Shown: positions 26,444 to 35,909 of the stretch, one piece after another
Layout: each line of letters opens with the position of its first letter
How positions within the stretch are numbered: the stretch's first letter is position 1
Assembly (NCBI GenBank): GCA_015058575.1
Contig: SVBZ01000004.1
Span: 62,001-126,000, forward strand
Direction of reading: 5' to 3'
Source of the DNA: Pseudoselenomonas ruminantium
Lineage (GTDB): Bacteria > Bacillota > Negativicutes > Selenomonadales > Selenomonadaceae
DNA length: 64,000 bases
Notes under the pieces: model-generated
The model's input: the letters and a program-made list of their open reading frames with translations, nothing else
What the model was told of the DNA's origin: nothing
Databases searched by the model: none
Program-made: the position numbers and the translations under genes

Positions 26444-28048
26444 ATGTTGGATAGCAAACGGCTGTGTTTCAGCAATGATAATTTGGAAAAAACGATCGAG
26501 GATATTCGTGAGGTTTTTGCAAAATCTCCGGTGTCGGAGGATGACTGCATCAAAATCTGTCTCTTGCTCGAAGAGGCTTTGCTGCGCTGCCAGCAGCATT
26601 TCGGCCGGGAGTATTCCTACAGCCTCAAGATCCAAAAGTGGTTCGGGGTACCGAAAGTCATCATCCGCATCAAGGGGGAAGCGTACAATCCGCTTAGCGA
26701 TGAGGACTTTGATGATGATGAGATATTGCCGGCCAACATCTTAAAGGGCCTTATGAATTACGAACAGGCTGAAACCGTTTATACGTATCAGAATGGCTAT
26801 AATGAGATCAGCACCTATGCCAGAAAGGCTGGCAAGCCCCTAAAAATACCTGGCGGTTCGATTACCATAGCGGCACTTTTGGCGGTAGTATGTGCGGGTG
26901 TCCATGCGCTGCTTCCGGCAGGACTGCAGGGCGTGGTCCTGCACGATGTGGCAGAGCCGCTGCTCAAGACCTTGATGGGGCTGATCGTTGCGGTTACAGG
27001 GCCGTTTGTTTTTATCTCCATAGTCAATGGCATTTGCCTGATGGAGGATGTAACGACGTTCAGCAATGTCGGGCTCAGGGTCATACGCCGCTTCTTCATG
27101 ATCATGCTGCTCATGTCGCTGTTCTCGGCGGCAGTATGCCAGTTCTTCTTTCCGGTTCTTTCGGCAAATGGAGGGAGCAGCTTAGCCCCGGCTGAATTGT
27201 TCCAGATGTTTTTGGACATTTTGCCACGCAATTTTTTTGTCCCCTTTGTTGAAGGGAATATCTTGCAGATCGTTTTTATTGCGATACTGACAGGTGTCAG
27301 TATACTGACCTTGACCAATGTGATTCCGAATTTGAAGGTGCTGATCGGCGAAATGAACAAGCTGATCATCAAGATGCTGGATATTGTTTCCAAGGTCATA
27401 TATGCAGCGATATTCCTGAATGTCTTCAAGACGGTTGCCGGCAACAATATGGAAACGATTTTTGCCGTATGGCGGATCGTGGCTGCCAATTATGTATTCA
27501 CGATCGGTTTTGGCGTGCTTATGCTTATGCATATTGCCTATAAGTATAAGATAAATGTGGTGGAATTCCTGCGCCAGGGCGCTAATGTGTTTTTGATATC
27601 GTTTTCTACGGCCAGCAATACAGTGTCGATGTCGATAAATATGACCTTTGCCAAGGAGCGCTTGAAAATCGAGGGGAAATTTTGCGATTTTTGGCTGCCG
27701 TTATCGCATGCGATGTTTTCGCCTTCGGCAGCAGCGGCTTTGGTAGCGGGGGTCTTTTATACGGCTTATGATGCCGGTTTGCCGCTATCGCTGTTCTCGC
27801 TGCTCATAACCATTATCCTGGCCATGCAGCTCAGTATTGCGACGCCGCCGGTACCAGGCGGTATCATGGCAATCTATGCCATTATTTTCAAACAGCTGGC
27901 TTTGCCGATGGATTCTATTGGTATGCTGATGGTTTCGGCAGTTTTTGTGCTGAATGTATCCTCAGTCATGTCCATGCTGATCCGGGATTGTGAGCTTATC
28001 GACATCGCTGGCGAGATCGGGAAACGAGGGGAGTCATTGAAGGAGTAG
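26444..28048 (+). CDS. Degenerate HATPase domain fused to a DAACS (glutamate-transporter-like) membrane domain
   Basis: A 534-residue two-part protein. Residues 1-110 resemble the RsbW-like fold of the preceding gene (ICLLLEEALLRC against LGVEEMLTNII, RIKGEAYNPLSDED against FADHGQPFDPLAED), but the N-box Asn and the G1 Asp are gone, so ATP binding is doubtful. From about residue 135 it follows the dicarboxylate/amino acid:cation symporter fold: SFSTASNTVSMSI matches hairpin 1 and TPPVPGGIMAI matches hairpin 2. The sodium motif NMDGT is replaced by FSPSA, and the ligand-binding Asp and Arg of the last helix read Asn and Ser. It starts 60 bases after the kinase and lies 8 bases before the phosphatase. 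I infer a membrane sensor or docking protein rather than an ordinary transporter. Confidence 0.8.
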   Translation: MLDSKRLCFSNDNLEKTIEDIREVFAKSPVSEDDCIKICLLLEEALLRCQQHFGREYSYSLKIQKWFGVPKVIIRIKGEAYNPLSDEDFDDDEILPANILKGLMNYEQAETVYTYQNGYNEISTYARKAGKPLKIPGGSITIAALLAVVCAGVHALLPAGLQGVVLHDVAEPLLKTLMGLIVAVTGPFVFISIVNGICLMEDVTTFSNVGLRVIRRFFMIMLLMSLFSAAVCQFFFPVLSANGGSSLAPAELFQMFLDILPRNFFVPFVEGNILQIVFIAILTGVSILTLTNVIPNLKVLIGEMNKLIIKMLDIVSKVIYAAIFLNVFKTVAGNNMETIFAVWRIVAANYVFTIGFGVLMLMHIAYKYKINVVEFLRQGANVFLISFSTASNTVSMSINMTFAKERLKIEGKFCDFWLPLSHAMFSPSAAAALVAGVFYTAYDAGLPLSLFSLLITIILAMQLSIATPPVPGGIMAIYAIIFKQLALPMDSIGMLMVSAVFVLNVSSVMSMLIRDCELIDIAGEIGKRGESLKE

Positions 28049-28056
28049 TTTAGGAT

Positions 28057-30270
28057 ATGGGAGATTATTGGCGGATGATACGGAAAATGCTGTCCCGGCG
28101 GTCACGCATCAGAGAGCGCCTGCTGCTGCTGCTGGTTGCCAGCAGCCTGGTGTCGGCCTTGGTGTTTGCCGGGCTGGCGTTTTATGGTATTGTTTTCATT
28201 CAGCAGGATATAGCCGAGATGGGGGGACAGCTATCGGAGTCGGGAGCGGAATACACGCAGGACTACATAAGTAAGACGAGCAAGGAAATGATAGCAGATC
28301 TGGCCATGTCGAAAGCTAACTATATTGACCGTGGCATGGCGCAGATGGAACATGATGTGACGATTTTGGCAGATGCCTTGACCTGGATACAGAAAAATCC
28401 GTCGAATTATCTGCCGGTACCTGTCCATGATTCCTATAATGGGAAAGTTCCGCCGGGGACGCCCTGCGTCATCTACAGTTCTGCGGTACGGGACCGCGGG
28501 ATCGAGACGGTGCGGCGGGAAGTAGAGCTTGCGGCCAATATAACAGGGACACTGGTGCCAATGGAAAAAGCCTATGGGGATTCCCGGTATTCGGCAACGT
28601 ATTTCGGGAGTAAGCATGGTTTTTTGATTTGCAGCAGTGTCTATCCCGGCGACGCGTACAGTCCGATATCGGATGATCCGGCGTTTGCCTACGATCCCTG
28701 TGCAAGGCCCTGGTATGTAAATGCCGTCAAAGCCAAGCGCGTGGTGTTCTCTTTGCCGTATCGCACGATCCTGACGAAGGCACACGGCAATGTCGAGGTC
28801 ATAAGCTGTTCGGCGCCCTATTATGATGCGGAAGGGATTGCTGGCGTAGCAAGCCTGGATTTCGCGACGAAGGATTTGCGCCAATATATTTATGATACGG
28901 CCATCGGCGATAAGGGCATCAATTTTGTCATGAATGAGAATGGCAAGGTCATTTTCTCGCCGCTGAAGGAGGGCGTGCTGGCTGAGACCGATAAGTGGCA
29001 GGATCTGCGGAATAGTAAATCGGTGGGACTGGCGAAAGCAGCGAAAGCTATGGCAAAAGGTGAAAGTGACGTACTGCCGGTCGAGATCGATGGCGAAAAC
29101 TATATGCTGGCTTTTGCGCCCATACCGACTATGAAGTGGAGCCTTGGCATTCTGGTGTCGCAGGATGACATTTCGTCATATCTGGAGGAAAGCCATAGCT
29201 ATTTCGTGGGGCAGCTGGAGAATTTCAGGGATAACCTGCAGCGGGAGTCGGTCTTGCTTTTGCTGGCGGCCTTGCTGGCGTTCTTGATCATGGTGATCAT
29301 TATGTATTTCCTGTCGAAACATCTTACGGACCGGTTCGTTAAGCCGATAAAGCAGATGGCTGATGGCGTGCGCGAGATTGCCAGCGGCAATCTGGACAGG
29401 AAACTTGAGATAACCACCGGCGACGAAATCGAACATTTGGCAACTTGCTTCAATGCGATGACCGATGAACTGAAGGCATATATCGATAATCTGTCGCGGA
29501 TAACAGCGGAGAAGGAAAAGGCGGCGGCCGAGCTGTCGGTGGCCCGCAATATACAGCAGGGCGCTTTGCCGCAGGACTTTTTGACAGACTGCCTGGAGTT
29601 TCAGATCTATGCTTCGATGGATGCGGCCAAGGGCGTAGGTGGCGATTTTTATGATTTTTACCTGACGGATGAGGAGCATCTGGTGATTGCCATCGCTGAT
29701 GTGTCGGGCAAGGGGATTCCCGCAGCGCTCTATATGATGCGGGCGAAAACGACGTTGAAGAACATGGTATTGATGTCGAAGCATACCGATGATTTTGCCG
29801 ACATCATGAAGATGGCAAATCAGGAACTTTGCCGCGAAAACGAAGAAATGATGTTTGTTACGGTGTTCCTGGCCAGGCTGGATTTAACGACTGGTGAGCT
29901 TGTCTATGTAAATGGTGGTCATAATTCGCCATTGGTGCGGAATAATGGCAAGTTCCAGTATCTGCAGCAAGCGAGAAATCATATGATGCTGGGCATAAAC
30001 GAGAGGGAAGAGTATGAAGCGCACCGCCTGGTCATGCAGCCGGACGATATGATTTTCCTGTATACAGATGGCGTGACAGAGGCTATGAATGAGGCCGAGG
30101 AGATATATTCAGAAGAGCGGCTGCAGGAAACGCTTAACCTGGAGCCGGAAAAGGATGTAAGGGAAATACTCGCCGCTGTCCGGCAGGATGTCAGCGCCTA
30201 TGCTGGCGGGGCTGAACAATCGGATGACATAACCATGTTAGGGTTGAAGTTTTGTGGCCGGCCGGTCTGA
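28057..30270 (+). CDS. Cache-HAMP-PP2C (RsbU/SpoIIE-type) serine phosphatase
   Basis: A 737-residue membrane phosphatase. A first membrane segment (about 20-45) and a second (about 395-418) enclose a large periplasmic Cache-type ligand domain, with the motif PWYVNAVKA near residue 218. A HAMP linker (FVKPIKQMADGVREIASGNL) follows, then the SpoIIE/RsbU PP2C domain from about 490, with GGDFYDFY, IADVSGKGIPAALY, DGVTEAMN and EQSDDITML metal-site motifs. It should dephosphorylate the STAS protein in response to an external signal. It closes the operon, 8 bases after the transporter-like gene. A close paralogue is at 38048. Confidence 0.93.
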   Translation: MGDYWRMIRKMLSRRSRIRERLLLLLVASSLVSALVFAGLAFYGIVFIQQDIAEMGGQLSESGAEYTQDYISKTSKEMIADLAMSKANYIDRGMAQMEHDVTILADALTWIQKNPSNYLPVPVHDSYNGKVPPGTPCVIYSSAVRDRGIETVRREVELAANITGTLVPMEKAYGDSRYSATYFGSKHGFLICSSVYPGDAYSPISDDPAFAYDPCARPWYVNAVKAKRVVFSLPYRTILTKAHGNVEVISCSAPYYDAEGIAGVASLDFATKDLRQYIYDTAIGDKGINFVMNENGKVIFSPLKEGVLAETDKWQDLRNSKSVGLAKAAKAMAKGESDVLPVEIDGENYMLAFAPIPTMKWSLGILVSQDDISSYLEESHSYFVGQLENFRDNLQRESVLLLLAALLAFLIMVIIMYFLSKHLTDRFVKPIKQMADGVREIASGNLDRKLEITTGDEIEHLATCFNAMTDELKAYIDNLSRITAEKEKAAAELSVARNIQQGALPQDFLTDCLEFQIYASMDAAKGVGGDFYDFYLTDEEHLVIAIADVSGKGIPAALYMMRAKTTLKNMVLMSKHTDDFADIMKMANQELCRENEEMMFVTVFLARLDLTTGELVYVNGGHNSPLVRNNGKFQYLQQARNHMMLGINEREEYEAHRLVMQPDDMIFLYTDGVTEAMNEAEEIYSEERLQETLNLEPEKDVREILAAVRQDVSAYAGGAEQSDDITMLGLKFCGRPV

Positions 30271-30367
30271 GGATGTCGGGCAGCCCTCGCTACGCAGCCG
30301 CGCAGGCTTCCTGGGTGGCTGTTTTTGTGCAAGAAAATTGCCCCAAAGGCTGGGGCAGGAAAACTGG

Positions 30368-30396
30368 TTGCTATTTTCAGGGGGCGGAAGTACAAT
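30368..30396 (+). promoter_or_regulatory. Promoter of the ZIP transporter gene
   Basis: TTGCTA (30368-30373) and TACAAT (30391-30396) with a 17-base spacer. A TGCCCCA/TGGGGCA hairpin at 30339-30357 lies just upstream. Confidence 0.65.
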
Positions 30397-30432
30397 GGCA
30401 ATAGAATCAATGAGTAAAGGCAGGCGATAGAT

Positions 30433-31218
30433 ATGTTAACGATAGAGATATGGCAGGGACTGCTTATTCCCTTGCTCGGAACGAGCCTGGGCGCAGCCTG
30501 CGTATACGTTCTGAAGCGGGAGCTGTCGCGGGGCGTGCAGAAGGCTTTGATGGGGTTTGCGGCAGGCGTCATGGTCGCCGCGTCGGTTTGGAGCCTTTTG
30601 ATTCCGGCGATGGAGGGCAGTGCCGCATTGGGACGGCTGGCGTTTTTGCCGGCGTTTGCCGGCTTTTGGGCAGGAACGCTTTTCCTGCTGCTGCTCGACC
30701 ATGTGATCCCGCATCTGCATTTTGATGCAGATAAGGCTGAGGGCATGGCCTGCAGTTTGCCGAAGACCGCGATGCTCGTGCTCGCGGTGACCTTGCATAA
30801 TATCCCTGAGGGCATGGCTGTCGGCGTGGGCTTTGCGGGGTGGCTCGCAGGCAATGCCGATATCACGCTCAGTGGTGCCTTTGCCTTGTCCCTAGGCATT
30901 GCTATCCAGAATTTTCCTGAGGGGGCGATCATCTCGCTGCCCCTGCGGGCTGAAGGGATGAATAAGCACAAGGCGTTTGGCGCGGGGGTGCTCTCGGGCG
31001 TGGTCGAGCCGCTTGGTGCGGCTTTGACGATTGTGGCGGCAAGCTTTGTCGTACCGGTGCTTCCCTATCTTTTGGCCTTTGCGGCTGGTGCCATGCTTTA
31101 TGTCGTGGTGGAGGAGCTGATTCCGGAGATGTCGGCAGGCGAGCATAGCGACATCGGCGTGCTCGCCTTTGCTGCGGGGTTTACCGTGATGATGGCGCTC
31201 GATGTAGCGCTGGGCTGA
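30433..31218 (+). CDS. ZIP-family metal transporter
   Basis: A 261-residue inner-membrane protein of the ZIP (ZupT/GufA) family, which brings Zn2+ or other divalent metals into the cytosol. Helix motifs HNIPEGMAVGVGF (about 122) and IQNFPEGAIISLPL (about 157), with E at VEPLG, form the binuclear metal site. An acidic/His loop (DHVIPHLHFD) lies before them. It converges with the histidine phosphatase gene with only six bases between stop codons. Confidence 0.92.
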   Translation: MLTIEIWQGLLIPLLGTSLGAACVYVLKRELSRGVQKALMGFAAGVMVAASVWSLLIPAMEGSAALGRLAFLPAFAGFWAGTLFLLLLDHVIPHLHFDADKAEGMACSLPKTAMLVLAVTLHNIPEGMAVGVGFAGWLAGNADITLSGAFALSLGIAIQNFPEGAIISLPLRAEGMNKHKAFGAGVLSGVVEPLGAALTIVAASFVVPVLPYLLAFAAGAMLYVVVEELIPEMSAGEHSDIGVLAFAAGFTVMMALDVALG

Positions 31219-31224
31219 GCGGGG

Positions 31225-32484
31225 TCAAGGTTCGTTTTGCCAGCGCTGTCCTTCCTTTATCGCATCCTGGATGCGCTGCGCTAGTTCAGGGAAACGATAC
31301 AGCCCGTCCGGATTAGTGCTGAGACCTTTTAGGCGCAAGGGGACACGTGCGGGCGGAGCCTCTGTGGTCAGCGGCGTGCGATGGCGCAGCTGATCGGCGG
31401 TAGCGTAGACGAGTGCGAGGCCCGCGTAGTATTCGCCGTCTTTGCCCTGACGTTTTTCGATGACGAGCTTGGCGCCGATAGGCGTCTTGGCTTCGATGCT
31501 GCCTGGCAGCGTGTAGTCTTCCACACCAAGTGCCGGCAGGACTTCGGCGAGGTTGACATCATGGCCGCAAAGAAAGGTGATTTTCCGCTGGCTGTTGCCA
31601 AGCTCCTGACCGATGACAGACAGCAGCGGATGGGCCATGGCCTGGGCACAGGTGGGTAAGGAGAATAGCGAATTGATGCCCAGTTCCTTCAAAGCCGCGA
31701 TGTCTTTCCAGTCCTCGCTGGTCAGCTTATGACCAAAGGCGGCCGCAAGGTCATTTTCTTCTTCATAATATTGCAGGGTCAGTGCATCGCTGGCCGGCAC
31801 CAGCGGCCCCCAGGGCGTGCGAAGCCCCGGGCCGCCGTTCTTCGCCGGGGCGATGTCTTTTTTTGACAAGTCAGGCAGTCCGTGCTGACGGACATAGGCT
31901 GACTTGTCAAAATCAAGCGTCTGCATGAGAAGCGTGCAAGACCGTCTGCCACGCTGCAGCAGGGTGTTTTGCAGTCCTGACTGGTCAAATTCTTTCTGCA
32001 CCTGCTGGCGGAACTGCTCGCTGTCCGGTACGGCAGGCAGGAATACGGGATCGGCAGCATTGACCTGCTGGTGATGCTCGATGGGAACATCCACCAGTGG
32101 CAGCAGGCCGCTGGCAAAATAGCGGGCGGTGGCGATGGTGCGCTCGAAAGAGTTGGCATAAAAGCGTACTTCACCAGCTGCTGGTGCAGTATTATGCTGC
32201 AGCAGGGCTTCTGCCTCGAGCTGTTGCCGGAAATACTGTCCCATCAGTAGCTCCAATTCGGCGCCGCGGGAAGATAGCTCGCCAGGTGCGCACTGCCAGG
32301 CAAACCAGGTATGCGGTGTGAGCTTTGCCAGTGTGGAGCCGCGTCCTGCCAAAGGCGCACGAATGTTGTGGCGGCTGAGAATCAGTACCTGCTTTAGCGG
32401 ATAATCGTTTTTTTCGGCTGCCTGGCTGGCAAGGGGGAAAAGCAGCAGCCAGAGGCTGAGAAACAGTATGATTTTCTTTGACAT
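31225..32484 (-). CDS. Periplasmic histidine-acid-phosphatase (AppA/Agp-like)
   Basis: A 419-residue branch-2 histidine phosphatase with a signal peptide (MSKKIILFLSLWLLLFPLASQA). The catalytic block is ILSRHNIRAPL rather than the usual RHGxRxP, with Asn in place of Gly; the proton-donor pair is CGHDVNL. RFYANSFERTIATA carries the second Arg and PIEHH the following His. Such enzymes remove phosphate from sugar phosphates or phytate. Three TGACNNGTCA palindromes (31864-31987) encode DLS, DKS and DQS in a central loop. It stands alone on the minus strand. Confidence 0.87.
   Translation of the reverse strand: MSKKIILFLSLWLLLFPLASQAAEKNDYPLKQVLILSRHNIRAPLAGRGSTLAKLTPHTWFAWQCAPGELSSRGAELELLMGQYFRQQLEAEALLQHNTAPAAGEVRFYANSFERTIATARYFASGLLPLVDVPIEHHQQVNAADPVFLPAVPDSEQFRQQVQKEFDQSGLQNTLLQRGRRSCTLLMQTLDFDKSAYVRQHGLPDLSKKDIAPAKNGGPGLRTPWGPLVPASDALTLQYYEEENDLAAAFGHKLTSEDWKDIAALKELGINSLFSLPTCAQAMAHPLLSVIGQELGNSQRKITFLCGHDVNLAEVLPALGVEDYTLPGSIEAKTPIGAKLVIEKRQGKDGEYYAGLALVYATADQLRHRTPLTTEAPPARVPLRLKGLSTNPDGLYRFPELAQRIQDAIKEGQRWQNEP
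31864..31987. repeat. Cluster of three TGACNNGTCA palindromes in the phosphatase gene
   Basis: Sites at 31864-31873 (AA), 31900-31909 (TT) and 31978-31987 (TG). The spacings of 36 and 78 bases keep one codon frame. Confidence 0.9.
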
Positions 32485-32650
32485 ACGGATGACACCTTCC
32501 TTGCAAAAAAAAGTTTTTGGCGGCGCTCATAGTGTCTTCATTATACGCTTTATCCTGGACGGGAGCAACAGCGGAAGCAGGCAGGATTTTGTTTTGGGAC
32601 CGAGAATAAATTACATGAGACTTTATTCCGTACCATAGGAGAATTGCCTT

Positions 32651-34834
32651 ATGAAAGCACTGCTGTCCTTGTTTATCGTTCTATCTGTCCTGTTGGGGCA
32701 GATGGCTGCTGTCCTTGCCGGTAGTCCGGCCACAGAGACAATCCGTTTAGGCATTGTGCCGCCGGATAAAAGCGTGGCCAATGCCCGTGCCCTGTGGCAG
32801 TATTACGTCGGCTATCTGGATGAATTGTCAAAGCAGAACGACAGTCAATACCAGCTGGTGGATATAGCCAGCCGCAATAGTTTTTCCGCGCTGCAAAATG
32901 GCGATGCCGATATGGTGCTGTCGCTGGAATATCAGGTTTTTTTAGCCAAACACGACGGGCTCATCTATAGTGACAGGAATTTTGGTTACGATATGGTGGG
33001 ACTTTATACGCGCGCGGAGGAAGAGCGTTTCACAGCCAATGATTTGAGCTGCCTGGAAAACGCCCGGGTAGGTGTGCTGGCTGCGCGCAGCCTGGAAGCC
33101 TGCCTGCTGCGGTTCCAGCAGCAGAATCAAGTGAATCTTCGCGTACAGGCCTATGCAGATCACGAGTCGCTGGCGGAAGCCTTGGCAACTGGAGCTGTGG
33201 ATATGGTGGCCGATACGGCGGCGCAAAGCTATGAACAGGAGAAACTGCTGCTCGCCTTTGCCCGCGTGCCGATGAAAATCGTGACAACGGCTGCCTATCA
33301 GCCCAAGCTTTTGGAAATGGAGCGGGCTTTGCAGCGGCTCGACACAGAGAATCCGCATTTTGCCGCGCAGCTGTCGCAAAAACTGGCAGAGAATCTCGAC
33401 TTCCAGCTCGTGCATTACACGCCGGCAGAAAGACAGTTCATCGACAGCTTGCCGCCACTGCGGCTCGTGGTCTATGGCGGTGTCCGTCCCTATATCGAAT
33501 ACGATGACAACTGGGGCCGGGCCAGCGGGATTTACCCGGACCTTATTGCGGCGATCGCGGAAAATTCCGGGGTGAAATTCGAATACATACATGTGCTGAC
33601 TTATGAAGATGCGTTGAATCTGCTGAAGAGCGGCAAGGCGGACGTCATGCTGGATATCTTTGCGGGGTCAGCTGTCCAGCAGCCGTTCCTCTATACCAAT
33701 CCTGTGCTGGAGATTCCGTATACCTTCGTGGGCAATATGCCGGCGGCGCCTGACCGCGATGCGAATGTCACGCTGCTGCTTCCTTATGCCGATGCTTCTT
33801 TCATGGCCTTTATGGAACAGAAATTCCCGCATTGGCAAATAAAGAATTCCCGTGCCAGCGTGGCGGATACGCTGCAAATGGTGGATGGGCATAAGGATGA
33901 GCTGGTGCTCGTGCGCAACTCGATCCTGGAAATCGATCGCCCCTTGAGCCTGTATCCGCACCTGGCGATAATCCCCGATGCATCCATCAATATCCCCATG
34001 AGCCTGGCCATTTCGCCGCAGCAGCCGCGGATGCTGCAGACCATCCTCAACAAGGCGATTACCCAGATCAATCCCGAAACGCGGACCAGCATCACGCAGA
34101 AGCATATCATTGCGACCAAACCGACTTTCTCGCTGCAGCATCTGCTGGCATTTTACCCTTTGCAGACCGGGCTGCTGGGCGGTTTTGTCGTGCTGCTTTT
34201 GGTCGTGATTGCCGTGATAAACCGGCATGAGGTGTCGATGCGCAAAGCCAAGGACATGCTGCAGGAGAAAAATCTCATGCTCATGGCGACGGTCAAGGAA
34301 CTCATGGCTGCCCAAAAGAGCAAGCGGATTTATAAAGAAATGGCGCAAAAGGATGCGCTGACGGGCGTGCTCAATAAGCGCGGCATCGAGGAGGCCGGCT
34401 CCGAGGTGCTGGCCTCGCCCTTGACGGAAGGCAACTGCCATGCGTTGCTGATCATTGACCTGGATCACTTCAAGGAGGCCAATGATACGCTGGGGCATCA
34501 GCGCGGGGATATGATCCTGCGCCAATTTGCGCTGAGCCTTATCCATATCGTCCGTACGCGGGATGCTGTGGGGCGCTTCGGCGGCGATGAGTTCATCCTC
34601 GTTTTGAATGATTTGCCGGCGGCGATGGCGGCGACTGTAGCCAAACGCATCAACGAAGCGGCGCATAATCTTGAGACCGACAAGGAAAAAAGCATGCGTC
34701 TGAGCGCAAGTATCGGCATTGCGTTAGCACCCTTGCATGGCAGGGATTACCAATCGCTGCTGCACACGGCCGACCAAGCCCTTTACCAGGTAAAGGAACA
34801 GGGCCGTGACGGCTGGCGGGTAGCAGCTTCATAA
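32651..34834 (+). CDS. Diguanylate cyclase with two periplasmic solute-binding domains
   Basis: A 727-residue membrane protein. After a signal peptide come two tandem solute-binding-type domains: a PhnD/phosphonate-like one (about 28-260; IRLGIVPPDKSVAN) and a type-3 family one (about 270-490; LRLVVYGGVRPYIEYDD). A membrane helix (about 500-522) leads to a short coiled linker and a GGDEF domain. The active site GGDEF is at 644-648 and the inhibitory I-site RTRD at 635-638, so it should make c-di-GMP with product inhibition. It is monocistronic and convergent with the LysR gene. The ligand is unknown. Confidence 0.92.
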   Translation: MKALLSLFIVLSVLLGQMAAVLAGSPATETIRLGIVPPDKSVANARALWQYYVGYLDELSKQNDSQYQLVDIASRNSFSALQNGDADMVLSLEYQVFLAKHDGLIYSDRNFGYDMVGLYTRAEEERFTANDLSCLENARVGVLAARSLEACLLRFQQQNQVNLRVQAYADHESLAEALATGAVDMVADTAAQSYEQEKLLLAFARVPMKIVTTAAYQPKLLEMERALQRLDTENPHFAAQLSQKLAENLDFQLVHYTPAERQFIDSLPPLRLVVYGGVRPYIEYDDNWGRASGIYPDLIAAIAENSGVKFEYIHVLTYEDALNLLKSGKADVMLDIFAGSAVQQPFLYTNPVLEIPYTFVGNMPAAPDRDANVTLLLPYADASFMAFMEQKFPHWQIKNSRASVADTLQMVDGHKDELVLVRNSILEIDRPLSLYPHLAIIPDASINIPMSLAISPQQPRMLQTILNKAITQINPETRTSITQKHIIATKPTFSLQHLLAFYPLQTGLLGGFVVLLLVVIAVINRHEVSMRKAKDMLQEKNLMLMATVKELMAAQKSKRIYKEMAQKDALTGVLNKRGIEEAGSEVLASPLTEGNCHALLIIDLDHFKEANDTLGHQRGDMILRQFALSLIHIVRTRDAVGRFGGDEFILVLNDLPAAMAATVAKRINEAAHNLETDKEKSMRLSASIGIALAPLHGRDYQSLLHTADQALYQVKEQGRDGWRVAAS

Positions 34835-34844
34835 CGGACAAGGC

Positions 34845-35765
34845 CTATTGCTGCTGGCAATAGGCTTTTAGTTTGCCGATAAAGGTGCGGGCGGCATGGG
34901 AAAGGTAGCGGTTCCTGCGCCAGGCAATGACGACCTGACGCGTAGGCTGCGCGTCGATGGCGGCGTAGCAGGGAGACTTCTGGGGGTGGAAGCCCTTTAC
35001 CAGCGGGGCAGGCAGCAACGCGGCACCAAGGCCGGCACCGCTGAGGGAGAGGGCGGTTTCGAGACTGCGGGTTTCGAGGATGCTTTGCGGTGTGAAGCCA
35101 GCTGCATGGCAGAGTGCATGCAGCTGGCTATGCAGTTTCTGCTCGGGATGCATGGTGATGAACGGCGTATCTTTTAGCGCTGCCAGCGGCAGCTGGGGCA
35201 AAGCCGCTGCTGGTGTATGCGGCAGGCTGTAATGCTGGGATAGCGGATGTGCAGGCGGCAGGGCCAGCAGCAGATCCTCGGCAAAAAGATTCTCGGTCAT
35301 GAAGTGGCTGGTGTCGATGGGCTGCAGCGAAAGAATGACGTCGGTCTGTCCGGCGAGGGCTAATTTTTCAAGCTGACGCGTGGTATTTTCCAGCAGCTCG
35401 ATGGTGATGGAAGGATACTGCTGCTTGAAGGCAGGCAGGAATTGTGCGAGCAGATACGTGCTGCGAAAGGGCGAACTGCCGATGATGATGTGGCCGGCGG
35501 AACGATGCAGCATATCGTCGGCGCGCTGCTGGAATTCTTCGTCCAGTGCCAGGATGCGCCGGGCGGTGTCAAGATACAGTTCGCCCAGGGGCGTGGGGTG
35601 CAGCGGTGTGATGCTGCGGTCAAAGAGCGGTGCGCCGATTTTTTTCTCGATACCGGCAATCGATTGGGAAAGCGACGGCTGGGAAATATAGAGCTTTTGC
35701 GCCGCGCGGGAAATAGAGCCTTCTTGGGCGACGGCAAGGATATAGCGGAATTGGCGAAACTCCAT
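34845..35765 (-). CDS. LysR-family transcriptional regulator
   Basis: A 306-residue LysR protein. The N-terminal winged helix reads RQFRYILAVAQEGSISRAAQ followed by LYISQPSLSQSIAGIEKKIG, and a type-2 periplasmic-binding-like effector domain follows from about residue 90. It is divergent from ttdAB with 144 bases between the start codons, the arrangement of TtdR and its tartrate dehydratase genes in E. coli, so it probably controls ttdAB in response to tartrate or another dicarboxylate. Confidence 0.92.
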   Translation of the reverse strand: MEFRQFRYILAVAQEGSISRAAQKLYISQPSLSQSIAGIEKKIGAPLFDRSITPLHPTPLGELYLDTARRILALDEEFQQRADDMLHRSAGHIIIGSSPFRSTYLLAQFLPAFKQQYPSITIELLENTTRQLEKLALAGQTDVILSLQPIDTSHFMTENLFAEDLLLALPPAHPLSQHYSLPHTPAAALPQLPLAALKDTPFITMHPEQKLHSQLHALCHAAGFTPQSILETRSLETALSLSGAGLGAALLPAPLVKGFHPQKSPCYAAIDAQPTRQVVIAWRRNRYLSHAARTFIGKLKAYCQQQ

Positions 35766-35909
35766 GCGGAAAACCTCCTCGATATAAGTGCTTACTTATA
35801 GATATTATAATTATATTCGTATTCGACTTATACGGAAAGCGAAATTATAATAAAAGCAACGAAAGAAATTCCAAGGATCGTGTTATTGTGTACGGAGAGG
35901 AAGGATAAT

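Noticed and set aside
26444..26780. Separate small HATPase gene before the transporter
   Set aside because: The frame continues without a stop into the membrane domain, with no second ribosome site at a plausible transporter start; a fusion is the simpler reading.
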